Below the pieces are notes generated by a model. It did not search any database. It worked only from the letters and a program-made list of their open reading frames with translations, and was not told the origin of the DNA. The position numbers were made by a program, and so were the translations under genes. From Bacillota bacterium (GTDB lineage: Bacteria; Armatimonadota; Hebobacteria; Hebobacterales; Hebobacteraceae), in assembly GCA_030668755.1 (NCBI GenBank), contig DAOVEW010000019.1:1-9159 (forward strand): a stretch of DNA of 9,159 nt, written 5' to 3'. Below, one piece after another: positions 1 to 6,949 of this stretch (within the stretch, counting starts at the first letter, position 1; every line of letters begins with the position of its first letter).

Positions 1-447
1 CTCGATGAACTGCGTCGCGCGGAGGACGAGGTTGGTTAGGAACGGGTCCTGGGTAGATGCCTCGATCTCGAGGTGCGTCTTCAGATCCTCGAGCGTGCAG
101 AGCGAGGTCCCCGTCGTCGATTCCAGGACCTCAAAGCAGAACTCGAAGACCGGGTACATCTCGATCGGGACGCCGCCCTTCTTCGCGTACCAGCGGTAGT
201 AGGCGACGCCAGGGACAAACGTGGCCGCCGGGTCGTCCAGAACGATGTTTTCTACTTTGAACTTACCGGTGCTGATCTGAACGATCGGGTTGTCGGATGT
301 CAGATTGAACACCGCACGCAACAGGTCGTTGGCGTCATAGACGCGCACAAAAAAACTGGCGTCCTGGTCGGGATCGTACAGGTTCCACGTCCCGTCACGG
401 AACTGGACGTCGATGAATGCGAGATCATGCGGATAGTACTGATACAT
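1..447 (-). CDS. Head-tail connector-like protein with N-terminal beta-sandwich domain (partial, 3' end beyond window)
   Basis: This gene is open from an ATG at 447 to the left edge: 149 codons with no stop, so the C-terminus is missing. The start has a good ribosome binding site, AGGTGG at 454-459, in the 14-base gap after the preceding stop. Residues 1-110 look like one beta-rich, Ig-like domain: alternating hydrophobic strands, a 'STGKF' turn near 59-63, and 'PGVAYYRWYA' at 79-88, the kind of strand that ends such phage accessory domains. From residue 116 the protein changes to 'LCTLEDLKTHLEIE' followed by 'DPFLTNLVLRATQFIE'. This matches the start of gp6/gp15-like head-tail connector (DNA-packaging adaptor) proteins, which form the ring under the portal. 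Position downstream of the capsid genes fits that role. The connector assignment is from motif memory on only about 34 residues. If it is right, the N-terminal domain is an added module. The alternative is a tail or decoration protein. Confidence 0.65.
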   Translation of the reverse strand, partial: MYQYYPHDLAFIDVQFRDGTWNLYDPDQDASFFVRVYDANDLLRAVFNLTSDNPIVQISTGKFKVENIVLDDPAATFVPGVAYYRWYAKKGGVPIEMYPVFEFCFEVLESTTGTSLCTLEDLKTHLEIEASTQDPFLTNLVLRATQFIE

Positions 448-453
448 GGATCA

Positions 454-459
454 CCACCT
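454..459 (-). promoter_or_regulatory. Ribosome binding site of the connector-like gene
   Basis: AGGTGG lies 6 bases upstream of the ATG at 447, between the preceding TGA (464-462) and the start. It supports a gene that is not obvious here because its 3' end is outside the window. Confidence 0.6.
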
Positions 460-461
460 CT

Positions 462-1295
462 TCATCGTCCGGCGCGTCGTGGTCCGCCTGTGTACCTTTC
501 GCACGGTTCCCCCCAGTATGCGATGTTGCCGGTCACCGTGGCCGCCGCCGTCGCGGTGCCGACGCCGGTGGCGGTGGCACCGCCCGTCAGGACCATCATC
601 GCGGTCGCCGATGCCGTGCCGACGCCGGTGGCCACCGCAGACTGCGGAAGAACCTGGACACCGACCGCTGATGCCGTGCCGATCCCGGTGGCTGTTGCGG
701 CACCTGGAATCACGAGCGTCGCGCTGGCGGACGCGGTGCCGACGCCGGTGGCGACCGCGGCGCGTGGCTCCGTGTACTGTATCGCCAGCCTGCACCGCTG
801 GAGCGTGGTCGGGTTGAAGTTCGTTTCCCAGGTCGGATCACCGCTTCCCTGTGTGCTGTCGTCCCATAGTTTCAGATCGGTGTCGCCGGTGCGATTGACT
901 AGCGCCAGCGCCGCCACGTCCATTACAACGGCCTGTTTGTCGGCCGGCTTCACGGTCAGCGTCTGCACCAGCGTCCCGGCGGTCCACTCACCGGCATTCC
1001 CATCCAGATTCGCACCGATGAACGTGCCGATGTTGAACTTCAGGCGGTACGTTTCCGGTAGGCCCAGTCCGTCCCCACGGCGCCGGATCATCATGGTGAC
1101 TTTCTGGATCACCGCATCATCGGGAAGCGCCGACGTGTCGAAGCTGAAATACGCACGCCACCGTCGAAACGGATTCGTCCGGCCAGTCCCGCATTCGTCC
1201 CAGCCGGTGGTCGCGGTGTAGACTCCGAGATCCAGATTGATGCGGCCGCTCTTGGCGTTGTCGAAATCGACGATTAGCTCTTGGGTCTCTGCCAT
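462..1295 (-). CDS. Phage structural protein: DNRLRE-like beta domain plus four 20-residue ATG-[VI]-GTA repeats
   Basis: This is a 277-residue protein without signal peptide or membrane segment. Residues 1-176 look like one beta-sandwich. 'RAYFSFDTSALPDDAVIQKVTMMI' (47-70) resembles the core of DNRLRE / disaggregatase-type domains, where a strand ending in 'FD' is followed by a 'LP.gA.I..a' strand. Residues 181-256 are four tandem 20-residue units of the form [VT]ATG[VI]GTA[ST]A, each followed by a hydrophobic strand and, mostly, a PG-type turn. The last 21 residues are unrelated, rich in G and R, and contain one Cys. The start at 1295 follows AGGTGGG (1305-1311) with a 9-base spacer. Similar 'ATG.GTA' repeats occur in phage surface proteins. 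Position between capsid and connector genes suggests a capsid-decorating or fibre-like protein on the virion. That role is inferred, and the fold call is from motif memory. Confidence 0.6.
   Translation of the reverse strand: MAETQELIVDFDNAKSGRINLDLGVYTATTGWDECGTGRTNPFRRWRAYFSFDTSALPDDAVIQKVTMMIRRRGDGLGLPETYRLKFNIGTFIGANLDGNAGEWTAGTLVQTLTVKPADKQAVVMDVAALALVNRTGDTDLKLWDDSTQGSGDPTWETNFNPTTLQRCRLAIQYTEPRAAVATGVGTASASATLVIPGAATATGIGTASAVGVQVLPQSAVATGVGTASATAMMVLTGGATATGVGTATAAATVTGNIAYWGEPCERYTGGPRRAGR
541..780 (-). repeat. Four-copy 60-bp in-frame tandem repeat
   Basis: The same core (plus strand GGTGCCGACGCCGGTGGC, with variants) recurs at about 555-572, 615-632, 675-692 and 735-752, exactly 60 bases apart. 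The third copy has GATCCC in place of GACGCC, giving Ile for Val. Between cores the sequence diverges more, so the copies are old or under selection mainly on the ATGVGTA core. The repeat encodes the 20-residue units of the host protein and leaves the frame intact, so copy number can change without breaking the gene. Confidence 0.9.
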
Positions 1296-1323
1296 GCCGT
1301 TTCACCCACCTCAGACCGTTGGA

Positions 1324-1746
1324 CTATTCCAGTCTCAGCTCCAGAGTGCCCGCCAGGAACTTGAAGATCCCGCCGATCCCCACGACCTGCGACGAATCCA
1401 GAATCGTGTGATGGAGCAGGTTGCCGGCGGTCGCGTGGTCGTGGATCCCAACGTGCGTCACCGTACCCCAGGCCGCGGTCGCGGTCGGGAACGTGATGTC
1501 GTTGGCGTTGTCGACCTTGTATCCGATCCCGTCGACCACGGCCAGATCCCAGGCCGGCGACCCGCCGCCGTTCTGGTTGACCAGGACGCGTGCGTAGCTT
1601 CCGCCGCTAACTTCGGTCCCGGTGTCCGCGTCGGTCGGGTCGGTGGTGTACAGTGCGACGTAGATCGTGGTCGGCACGGACAGGCTGACCTCGTTGTACA
1701 GATGGTCCAGAAGCTTCTGCTCCGCGTAGTTGGACAGCTTGGACAT
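1324..1746 (-). CDS. Phage structural protein of the family often labelled 'tail fibre'
   Basis: This is a 140-residue soluble protein. It shows the pattern I know from a widespread phage family: an N-terminal helix 'SNYAEQKLLDHLYN' (5-18), a strand 'TIYVALYTTDPTDADTGTE' (27-45), 'GGSYARV' (48-54), then 'ITFPTATAAWGTVTHVGI' (84-101) and a C-terminal 'G..FKF.AGTL.L' (126-137). Members are often annotated as tail fibre proteins, but their genes usually lie just downstream of the major capsid gene, as here, so a capsid-associated fibre or decoration role is at least as likely. Length is typical and the protein looks complete. GGGAGG at 1755-1760 sits 8 bases before the start. The gene lies 18 bases after the 103-residue gene and 28 bases before the repeat-protein gene, consistent with shared transcription and a joint virion-surface role. 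Confidence 0.7.
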   Translation of the reverse strand: MSKLSNYAEQKLLDHLYNEVSLSVPTTIYVALYTTDPTDADTGTEVSGGSYARVLVNQNGGGSPAWDLAVVDGIGYKVDNANDITFPTATAAWGTVTHVGIHDHATAGNLLHHTILDSSQVVGIGGIFKFLAGTLELRLE

Positions 1747-1764
1747 CCCCTGGTCCTCCCTGTG

Positions 1765-2076
1765 CTACTTCGTGTGGCCGCCCCGAAACATCCTGTCCCG
1801 ACCTCTCGGGGCGGCCGCGTGATTCGCGTCTGCATCCTCCGCGTCACCGTCGCTCTTCGGCTGTGGCGCGCGCTCGAGCACCTCGGCGACCATGCCCTCT
1901 GACGGCTCCGTCTTCGTGTCCATGACCTGGATCAGACCCTTGTGGTCCGCCTGGATCTGCTTCGACATCTTGTCCGTCATGACGACCACGTCACCCTTCC
2001 GGGCGGTGAAGTAGCCGTTCCTGTAGGCGCCACCGAACTTCTCGTTGACCATTTTCGTGAACTTGACCTTCGGCAT
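1765..2076 (-). CDS. Small phage protein downstream of the capsid gene, function unknown
   Basis: This is a 103-residue protein. Residues 1-54 are the structured part: a basic start 'MPKVKFTK', then 'YFTARKGDVVVMTDKMSKQIQ' (22-42) and 'GLIQVMD' (47-53). This recalls small SH3-like phage proteins in which a 'kGD.v.v....a..l...G...' pattern follows an N-terminal strand; they are common beside capsid and connector genes. Residues 55-103 are acidic, then Ala- and Arg-rich, probably disordered, ending 'RDRMFRGGHTK'. AGGG at 2084-2087 is 7 bases upstream of the ATG, within a purine-rich tract. No catalytic motif is visible. I do not assign a function. A minor capsid, cement or connector component is plausible only from position. 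Confidence 0.6.
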   Translation of the reverse strand: MPKVKFTKMVNEKFGGAYRNGYFTARKGDVVVMTDKMSKQIQADHKGLIQVMDTKTEPSEGMVAEVLERAPQPKSDGDAEDADANHAAAPRGRDRMFRGGHTK

Positions 2077-2095
2077 CTCTCTTCCCTCTCTCTGT

Positions 2096-2123
2096 GGGGA
2101 GGGGCTCCCGAAGTCCCCTCCCC
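2096..2123 (-). terminator. GC-rich hairpin between capsid gene and next gene
   Basis: GGGGAGGGG (2096-2104) and CCCCTCCCC (2115-2123) form a perfect 9-bp stem with a 10-base loop. On the minus-strand RNA no U-run follows; the next bases are ACAGAGAGAG, leading into the downstream ribosome binding site. A classic intrinsic terminator is therefore unlikely. Partial attenuation or protection of the capsid mRNA 3' end is the better guess. Confidence 0.45.
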
Positions 2124-2137
2124 AGCCTCCTTCGCTC

Positions 2138-2154
2138 GCGGGCGCTACGCCCGC
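2138..2154 (-). promoter_or_regulatory. Short perfect hairpin just after the capsid stop codon
   Basis: GCGGGCG (2138-2144) and CGCCCGC (2148-2154) form a 7-bp all-G/C stem with a 3-base loop, 6 bases after the capsid gene's TAG. It is the first of two hairpins in this 84-base gap. It may stabilise the upstream message. No U-run follows. Confidence 0.4.
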
Positions 2155-2160
2155 CTCCCA

Positions 2161-3639
2161 CTACGGAGCGACGTTGTAGCCAGTCGCAGCCCCTACCTGC
2201 ACCGACGCTGCGAACATCGCCTGGAGATCCGCGGCCTCATGCGTCACGACCACGGTCATGTAGGACTCCATGTGGATCTCGTCCGAGCTCCGGACCGTCA
2301 TCGGCCCGAACGTCCCGAACTTCCACGACTTCTTGTGGATGATCGGAAGAACCGTCTTCGTCTCCGTGACACCGTCGTAGATGCCGGACGCGTTCAGATC
2401 CTCACGGACACACTCCGTCGGCACGATCGAGATCCCGAACATCTTGCCGAGCTCGCCGGTGAGGATCGTGGCGGCTCCACCGTAGTGCTCGAGCGTCAGG
2501 ACGACGTTGTTGTTCTGGTTGTCCTTGATCGTCAGGAGGTTGTAGTAGGCCGAGATGCCGGGGATCCACGCGCACTCAGCAGGCTTCAGACCGGCCTTCC
2601 CGAGCAGCTTCCTGATCGAGTTCAGTCCCTCGACGTTCCATGCGGACCCGAGGTCTACCAGCTTGTTGTTCACGCCCGCAGAGGTGTAGTAGCGGATGCC
2701 ATCCCAGAGGTTCCTGACGTCCGCCGGCGTGCCGGCCGGGCTGTCGCCGGTGTCGATCACAGCCGTGATCTGACCGTCGATGCAGGCCTCGTCCTTCGCG
2801 TTCGCATGTGCGACCGCAAGGGCGGCCTTGATCTCCGGCAGCATCGCTACGATCGACTGCGCGTTGAGCTGGCCCGAGTATCCGACGCGAGCCATGATGT
2901 CCTCGGCGTCGAACGCCCTCTGACCGGTTCCGACCTCGCTCTTCGTCACCTTCGTGAGGCTGTCGAGGTTCGTGTTCTCAACCGCACGGTAGGCCTGGCC
3001 AACGCTCGTGCGGAGCGGCCACTTGAACGGGTTCTGCGGCATCTCGAAGGTCGGGAACAGGGTGTAGACTCGCGCCTCCAGCTCCACCGCGTACTGCATC
3101 TCGGCCGACATGCCCGCATCGGGCACCCACTCGAGACCCGCGCCGGCCTCGGCCGTGTCCATCGCCTTCGCGAACTCGCCGTAGGACTGCTCCCACTCGC
3201 GGTAGAGATCCAGGCTCTTCATGCCGCCGTAGTTCTGGGCCCTCTTCGTGTGGCCGAGGATGCCGTCCACGATGTGGATGTCGTCCGAGAGCTCCTGCAG
3301 CGCCTTCACCTGGGGGTCCTTCGTGTGGACCAGGAACGCCTTGCGGATGTCACCGCGAGCCATGGCCTTCGTCGCGCCGACGTCGTAGCGCATCTTGTTC
3401 TGGGCGTCCAGACGCAGCTCCTTGATCGAATCCTGGACCTCACCCATCACCTCGATGAACTTCTCCCTGGTGATCGTGTCGTCCTGGACGGCCTTCGTGA
3501 GCTCGCTGAGCTTCTTCATCGCCGTCTCGGCCGTGACCGGTTCCTTGATCGGGGGATCTACCACGCCTCCCCCGGCACCGACGACCGTTTCGGGATCTGC
3601 GGTCTTGCACCGCATCAGTCCTCTGAACTTCCTCAGCAT
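2161..3639 (-). CDS. Major capsid protein, HK97 fold
   Basis: This 492-residue protein is the main subunit of the icosahedral head. Residues 35-83 are a charged helical region ('MKKLSELTKAVQ' at 41-52, 'VMGEVQDSIKELRLDAQNK' at 64-82), the position and character of the delta (scaffold) domain that HK97-like prohead protease removes. The rest fits the HK97 shell fold: an extended, charged segment after the delta region, a spine-helix-like Ala-rich stretch near 'IVAMLPEIKAALAVAHANAKDEA', the 'WIPGISAYYNLLTIKD' segment that precedes the A-domain strands, and a C-terminal beta part ending in 'MTVVVTHEAADLQAMFAAS'. I cannot locate the cleavage site or judge HK97-type cross-linking. AAGGAG (3646-3651) lies 6 bases before the ATG, the best ribosome binding site in the window, as expected for the most abundant product. 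The gene follows the protease by 66 bases. Length is somewhat above HK97 gp5. Confidence 0.93.
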   Translation of the reverse strand: MLRKFRGLMRCKTADPETVVGAGGGVVDPPIKEPVTAETAMKKLSELTKAVQDDTITREKFIEVMGEVQDSIKELRLDAQNKMRYDVGATKAMARGDIRKAFLVHTKDPQVKALQELSDDIHIVDGILGHTKRAQNYGGMKSLDLYREWEQSYGEFAKAMDTAEAGAGLEWVPDAGMSAEMQYAVELEARVYTLFPTFEMPQNPFKWPLRTSVGQAYRAVENTNLDSLTKVTKSEVGTGQRAFDAEDIMARVGYSGQLNAQSIVAMLPEIKAALAVAHANAKDEACIDGQITAVIDTGDSPAGTPADVRNLWDGIRYYTSAGVNNKLVDLGSAWNVEGLNSIRKLLGKAGLKPAECAWIPGISAYYNLLTIKDNQNNNVVLTLEHYGGAATILTGELGKMFGISIVPTECVREDLNASGIYDGVTETKTVLPIIHKKSWKFGTFGPMTVRSSDEIHMESYMTVVVTHEAADLQAMFAASVQVGAATGYNVAP

Positions 3640-3705
3640 CTGTGGCTCCTTCGGTTGATTCTCTAGTTCGCTACTTCACACCGGGATGAGGGCTGCGGTT
3701 GATAC

Positions 3706-4719
3706 TCACGTGTAGAGCTGGGACAACCCCTCCAGCACTTCCACGAGAACCTTGTCTTCCTCCGGACCGAAGATGTGCGCCGGAGCCGCGGCCGGCTCGG
3801 CGCTCTTCTCCTCCACCTCGTTCTTCCCCTCCAGGATCACCAGGAGGCCGTCGCCCTCCAGGTCGAGCTCCGCACCCTGCTTGATGTGGGGCTCGAGGAT
3901 TCTCACCAGCTCCGCGGTGCCGTCGATGCCGAAGGCCGCCATCGCAGCCTCCGTCGGCCCGTACGTCTTGAACTCGGGCACCGCTCTCTCGAATCGTCCG
4001 TACTCCTGTGACAGTTCGTCGTGATAGCTTCTGCGAATGTGCTCAGGGAGATCCGACATCCCACCGCGGAGCAGCCGCGCCATCGCGCCGGCACACTCTT
4101 TGAACGTCTTGAACTCACCGGCCCCCTTCACCGTCGTCTCGGCGCGCCGCAGCGTCGCGACCGGTTCTGGACTCGCAGGCCCCTCCCCTAGCATCGTCGC
4201 ACTCTTGATCATGCTGCGAAGTCCGTCCTGGTCGTCGGCGTCGTAGGCCTTACGCAACGCCTTCGGATCGCAGGGGATGTCAACCACGGAGATCTCGAGG
4301 AGCTCCCAGGCCGTGTAGCGGCGGTAGATACCAGCCTTGCGCTCGGGGCTCCCATCCTCATACGTGACAGACGAGATGGGGAGGAAGCGGACCGAAAAGC
4401 CGTTGAGGAACTCCTCGCGGTACATCTCCTCGACGAGCGCCGCGAACGGGTAGACCTCCGATGCGAACTGCCCGACACCGACCAGCTCCTCACCCTCAAC
4501 ACCGAGCTCGAGTCCACGGAAGATCGGCAGGCTGTAATCGTCGTGCGCCCAGAGCCCCACGGCGTTGAGCATCCAGTTCTCGTAGTCGCAGCCCTTCGCC
4601 TCGAGGACCTCCTCCCACCGATCCACTCCCCCAGAGTTTGCGACGAACTCGAACGTGTGGTCGCCACCCTCCCCGAATGCCCTGATCTTCGCCATGCGGC
4701 GATCGATGTGCTTCTTCAT
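3706..4719 (-). CDS. HK97-type prohead (capsid maturation) protease with long C-terminal extension
   Basis: This is a 337-residue serine protease of the herpesvirus-assemblin fold that matures the prohead by cutting the capsid protein and then itself. The catalytic domain is residues 1-160. His59 in 'LWAHDDYSLPIFRG' and Ser109 in 'FLNGFSVRFLP' are the expected catalytic His and Ser. 'WELLEISVVDIPCDPKAL' (138-155) is the conserved closing strand, with 'EISVV..P'. Family members are often around 200 residues. Here about 180 more follow: a helical, charged part ('LPEHIRRSYHDELSQEYGRFERAVPEFK', about 223-250) and an acidic tail. This may be a scaffold or self-processing segment, which is inferred. 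GGAGGG at 4728-4733, 8 bases before the ATG, is also the end of the portal gene's coding sequence. Only 4 bases separate the two genes, so translation is likely coupled. Confidence 0.92.
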   Translation of the reverse strand: MKKHIDRRMAKIRAFGEGGDHTFEFVANSGGVDRWEEVLEAKGCDYENWMLNAVGLWAHDDYSLPIFRGLELGVEGEELVGVGQFASEVYPFAALVEEMYREEFLNGFSVRFLPISSVTYEDGSPERKAGIYRRYTAWELLEISVVDIPCDPKALRKAYDADDQDGLRSMIKSATMLGEGPASPEPVATLRRAETTVKGAGEFKTFKECAGAMARLLRGGMSDLPEHIRRSYHDELSQEYGRFERAVPEFKTYGPTEAAMAAFGIDGTAELVRILEPHIKQGAELDLEGDGLLVILEGKNEVEEKSAEPAAAPAHIFGPEEDKVLVEVLEGLSQLYT

Positions 4720-4723
4720 CGTT

Positions 4724-6949
4724 CTAACCCTCCACGTCTGCTACGACCGGCAGTACCGAGCAGTGGCAGTTGCAGACGTTCTTCGCCTGCCCGTTCGGAT
4801 CGCCCGGGTATCTGAGACCCTCTCCTCCTACCTGGAATTCCTGATCGAGCGGCACGATCTGGCCGTTCGCCGCGATGTGGTCCGGCCGCGGGTTCGGGCC
4901 CGACGCGTGCCACTGCTTCCCCTCGACCACACCCGACTGGCGGTAGCCCTCCACGGCGCCGGCGTTCGAGACCGATCCGACCTCCGTCTGTGCCACCACG
5001 CCAGCGTTCTTCTTCTCGTGGCCGAAGACCTTGCTCACACGCTCCGTCAGCTGCGGCTTGTTCTCGCCGTTCACGATCCCCTGGGCGAGCTCCTCGCGGA
5101 GCCGGAGCAGTGTCGACTTGTTCCATTCCTCCGCGAAGACGAACTCCTTCAGCTTGAGCTCGCGCTGCACGAGCGGGTCGACCAGGTCGAAGTCCATGTC
5201 GAGCCCGAGCTCGAGGAGTCCGAACTTCCCGCCCTCGTTGATCGCGGTCAGGAGCGTCGGGTGGACGGCCTTGATCGAGCCGGTCTGCCAGTACTCGTAG
5301 TCGAACAGCCAGACCTCGGCATCGATGCGCGCAGCGTCGGTGATGAGCGCGTCCGTGATCTCGGCGCCCTCGGCCTTCGCCTCCGCGCGCTTCTGGACCC
5401 ACCGGCGGAGCTCCGTCGGCGTCCGCTTCTCGGCGTTGATCTTCGCGAGGACCTCCTCCTCCTGCTTCCCGAGGATCCCCACGACCTTCTTCGCGAACTG
5501 CCCGCGGCTCGGCGCGATCACCGTCTCCCACGCGAGCTCGCGGCCGGCCTTCATGACCTCACCCTCGTAGAGCGCCCTGCCCTTCAGCACGGGAGCTACC
5601 GGCACCGCGCGGGTCTCCGACCCGTCTCCAGCGGACTTCCCGGAGAGCCCCGGGAACGACATCTCAGGGCCACTCACGGGCTGGTACTGGATCTGCATCC
5701 AGGCAACGTCACCCCACGGCACAGGCGGCAATCCACGCTCGCGGCGCCGTTCGTTGATCGTCATCACACCGCTGCGTGTCAGCTTCTCGTCGACGTTCGC
5801 CAGGGCCAACGCATCCTCGATCAGCGCCTGGACCTTCGTGAGATCGAACTCGAGGACCAGGCTCTTGTCGTACGGGTGGCACAGGATCCGCGTCAGCGCA
5901 CGCTGCATCTTCGTGAGCTTCGGGATCATCGTGTTGTACCAGAACGCCTTCGTCTGGGCCTCGGCGTTCGCGTAGTTCGAATACTCCATGACCGTGATGA
6001 TGAACGGGTAGACCCGGAAGATCGCCATGATCTGCTCGCGGCTGAACCGGCGAGTTGCGAGGAAATCGATGTCCGTCTGCGGGATCCCCAGCGTCTTGAT
6101 GTCCGCGCCGCCGCTCAGGATCGCGAGCCGGTGCTGCTTCCCCGGGCCCTTGTGGCCCTTGTCCCAACCCTCCTGCAACTGCTTCTTCTTCTCCGGTGTG
6201 AGCTTCCCCGGGACCATCAGGGCCGCCGGCGGCGTCGCGTTGTTCTTGAAGAAGTCGATGTCCCAGAGCAGCGACTGCGTGTCGAGTGTGATCTCCAGAC
6301 GCGCCGCACTGAGCGAGCTCAGACCGTACAGGTCGCTGAACGGGTTGAAGGTCTTCGACTGCCCGATCTCGTCCCGTGTGAACGTCTTCGTCTCGCCGTT
6401 CACGGTCATCTTGTAGCAATCGACCCGCCGCGTTAGCGACGGTACGACCTTCATGAACGCCGGTCGCAACCGGTACATGCGCTCGGTCAGACCGTCGCTG
6501 TTCCGCTGCGTGTAGAGGTACCAGTTCCCCGAGAGCTCCCAGTCGGCCAGCAGCGTTTCCAGGAGGTCGAAGTCCGACTCCTCCGCGTCCGGGTTGGGGT
6601 ACTCGATCACGTCCAGGATCGGGTGCGTCCCGATCTCCTGCCACTCCCGCCGGTCTTCACCCGTCTTCCGGTAGAGCTTCAGCGGCACGGTCGCACCCGC
6701 CGTCGCGATCGCATCGACGCACATGTACACGTCCGCGACACTCCCAAAGGCCTTCTCGTTCGCGATTAGCGGCTCGGCCTGGGGCGCGCCCGCCTCACCC
6801 TGCCACTTGTTGTAAAGCGGACCCGCAACCGGGCTCAGCTGCTTCTGGAACCCATCGACTGCACCGCCTGCGAGGCTCCCGAAGATGCTGCCCACCGCAC
6901 CCGCGAACTTCTCACTGCGCGTCCGCCTGTCGGTCTCCGTCATGCCCAT
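4724..6949 (-). CDS. Portal protein fused to a MuF-type head morphogenesis domain
   Basis: This 741-residue protein forms the dodecameric DNA gate at one capsid vertex. Residues 70-415 are an HK97-family portal: 'SVADVYMCVDAIATAGATVPLKLYRK' (70-95), 'HPILDVIEYPNP' (109-120), 'LSGNWYLYTQRN' (139-150), 'YGLSSLSAARLEITLD' (208-223), 'FFKNNATPPAALMVPGKL' (233-250), 'SREQIMAIFRVYP' (303-315). After a linker (about 425-450) comes a helical region and then a MuF/SPP1 gp7-like end: 'AQTEVGSVSNAGAVEGYRQSG' from 653, 'RPDHIAANGQIVPLDQEF' (688-705), 'GLRYPGDPNG' (661 onward block, about 711-720) and a terminal Cys cluster 'VCNCHC' (725-730). MuF proteins are normally separate minor capsid proteins that act in assembly or are injected. 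The start could be the ATG at 6949 (10-base overlap with TerL) or at 6943, which forms an ATGA overlap; GGGGA at 6954-6958 precedes both. Confidence 0.93.
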   Translation of the reverse strand: MGMTETDRRTRSEKFAGAVGSIFGSLAGGAVDGFQKQLSPVAGPLYNKWQGEAGAPQAEPLIANEKAFGSVADVYMCVDAIATAGATVPLKLYRKTGEDRREWQEIGTHPILDVIEYPNPDAEESDFDLLETLLADWELSGNWYLYTQRNSDGLTERMYRLRPAFMKVVPSLTRRVDCYKMTVNGETKTFTRDEIGQSKTFNPFSDLYGLSSLSAARLEITLDTQSLLWDIDFFKNNATPPAALMVPGKLTPEKKKQLQEGWDKGHKGPGKQHRLAILSGGADIKTLGIPQTDIDFLATRRFSREQIMAIFRVYPFIITVMEYSNYANAEAQTKAFWYNTMIPKLTKMQRALTRILCHPYDKSLVLEFDLTKVQALIEDALALANVDEKLTRSGVMTINERRRERGLPPVPWGDVAWMQIQYQPVSGPEMSFPGLSGKSAGDGSETRAVPVAPVLKGRALYEGEVMKAGRELAWETVIAPSRGQFAKKVVGILGKQEEEVLAKINAEKRTPTELRRWVQKRAEAKAEGAEITDALITDAARIDAEVWLFDYEYWQTGSIKAVHPTLLTAINEGGKFGLLELGLDMDFDLVDPLVQRELKLKEFVFAEEWNKSTLLRLREELAQGIVNGENKPQLTERVSKVFGHEKKNAGVVAQTEVGSVSNAGAVEGYRQSGVVEGKQWHASGPNPRPDHIAANGQIVPLDQEFQVGGEGLRYPGDPNGQAKNVCNCHCSVLPVVADVEG

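Noticed and set aside
349..355. T7 run on the coding strand of the connector gene, in X XXY YYZ phase
   Set aside because: A -1 slip would reach a stop within about five codons and give only a short fragment, and no stimulatory structure is evident; probably chance.
541..780. 60-bp spaced repeats considered as a CRISPR-like or iteron array
   Set aside because: The repeats are in frame, encode regular 20-residue protein units, and the intervening sequence is coding. This is a protein repeat.
73..1221. Plus-strand open frame of 382 codons at the left end
   Set aside because: It would span two genes on the minus strand that have good start sites and protein-like sequence. Its repeats are only the antisense of the 60-bp array.
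1942..3666. Long plus-strand open frame of 574 codons across the capsid gene
   Set aside because: It is antisense to a clear HK97-fold capsid gene, is Arg/Leu/Val/Asp-rich without domains, and is the usual mirror of a GC-biased gene on the other strand.
4655..6436. Plus-strand open frame of 593 codons across the portal gene
   Set aside because: It is antisense to the portal-MuF gene, has low-complexity Arg/Leu/Asp/Val content, and shows no recognisable domain or ribosome binding site.
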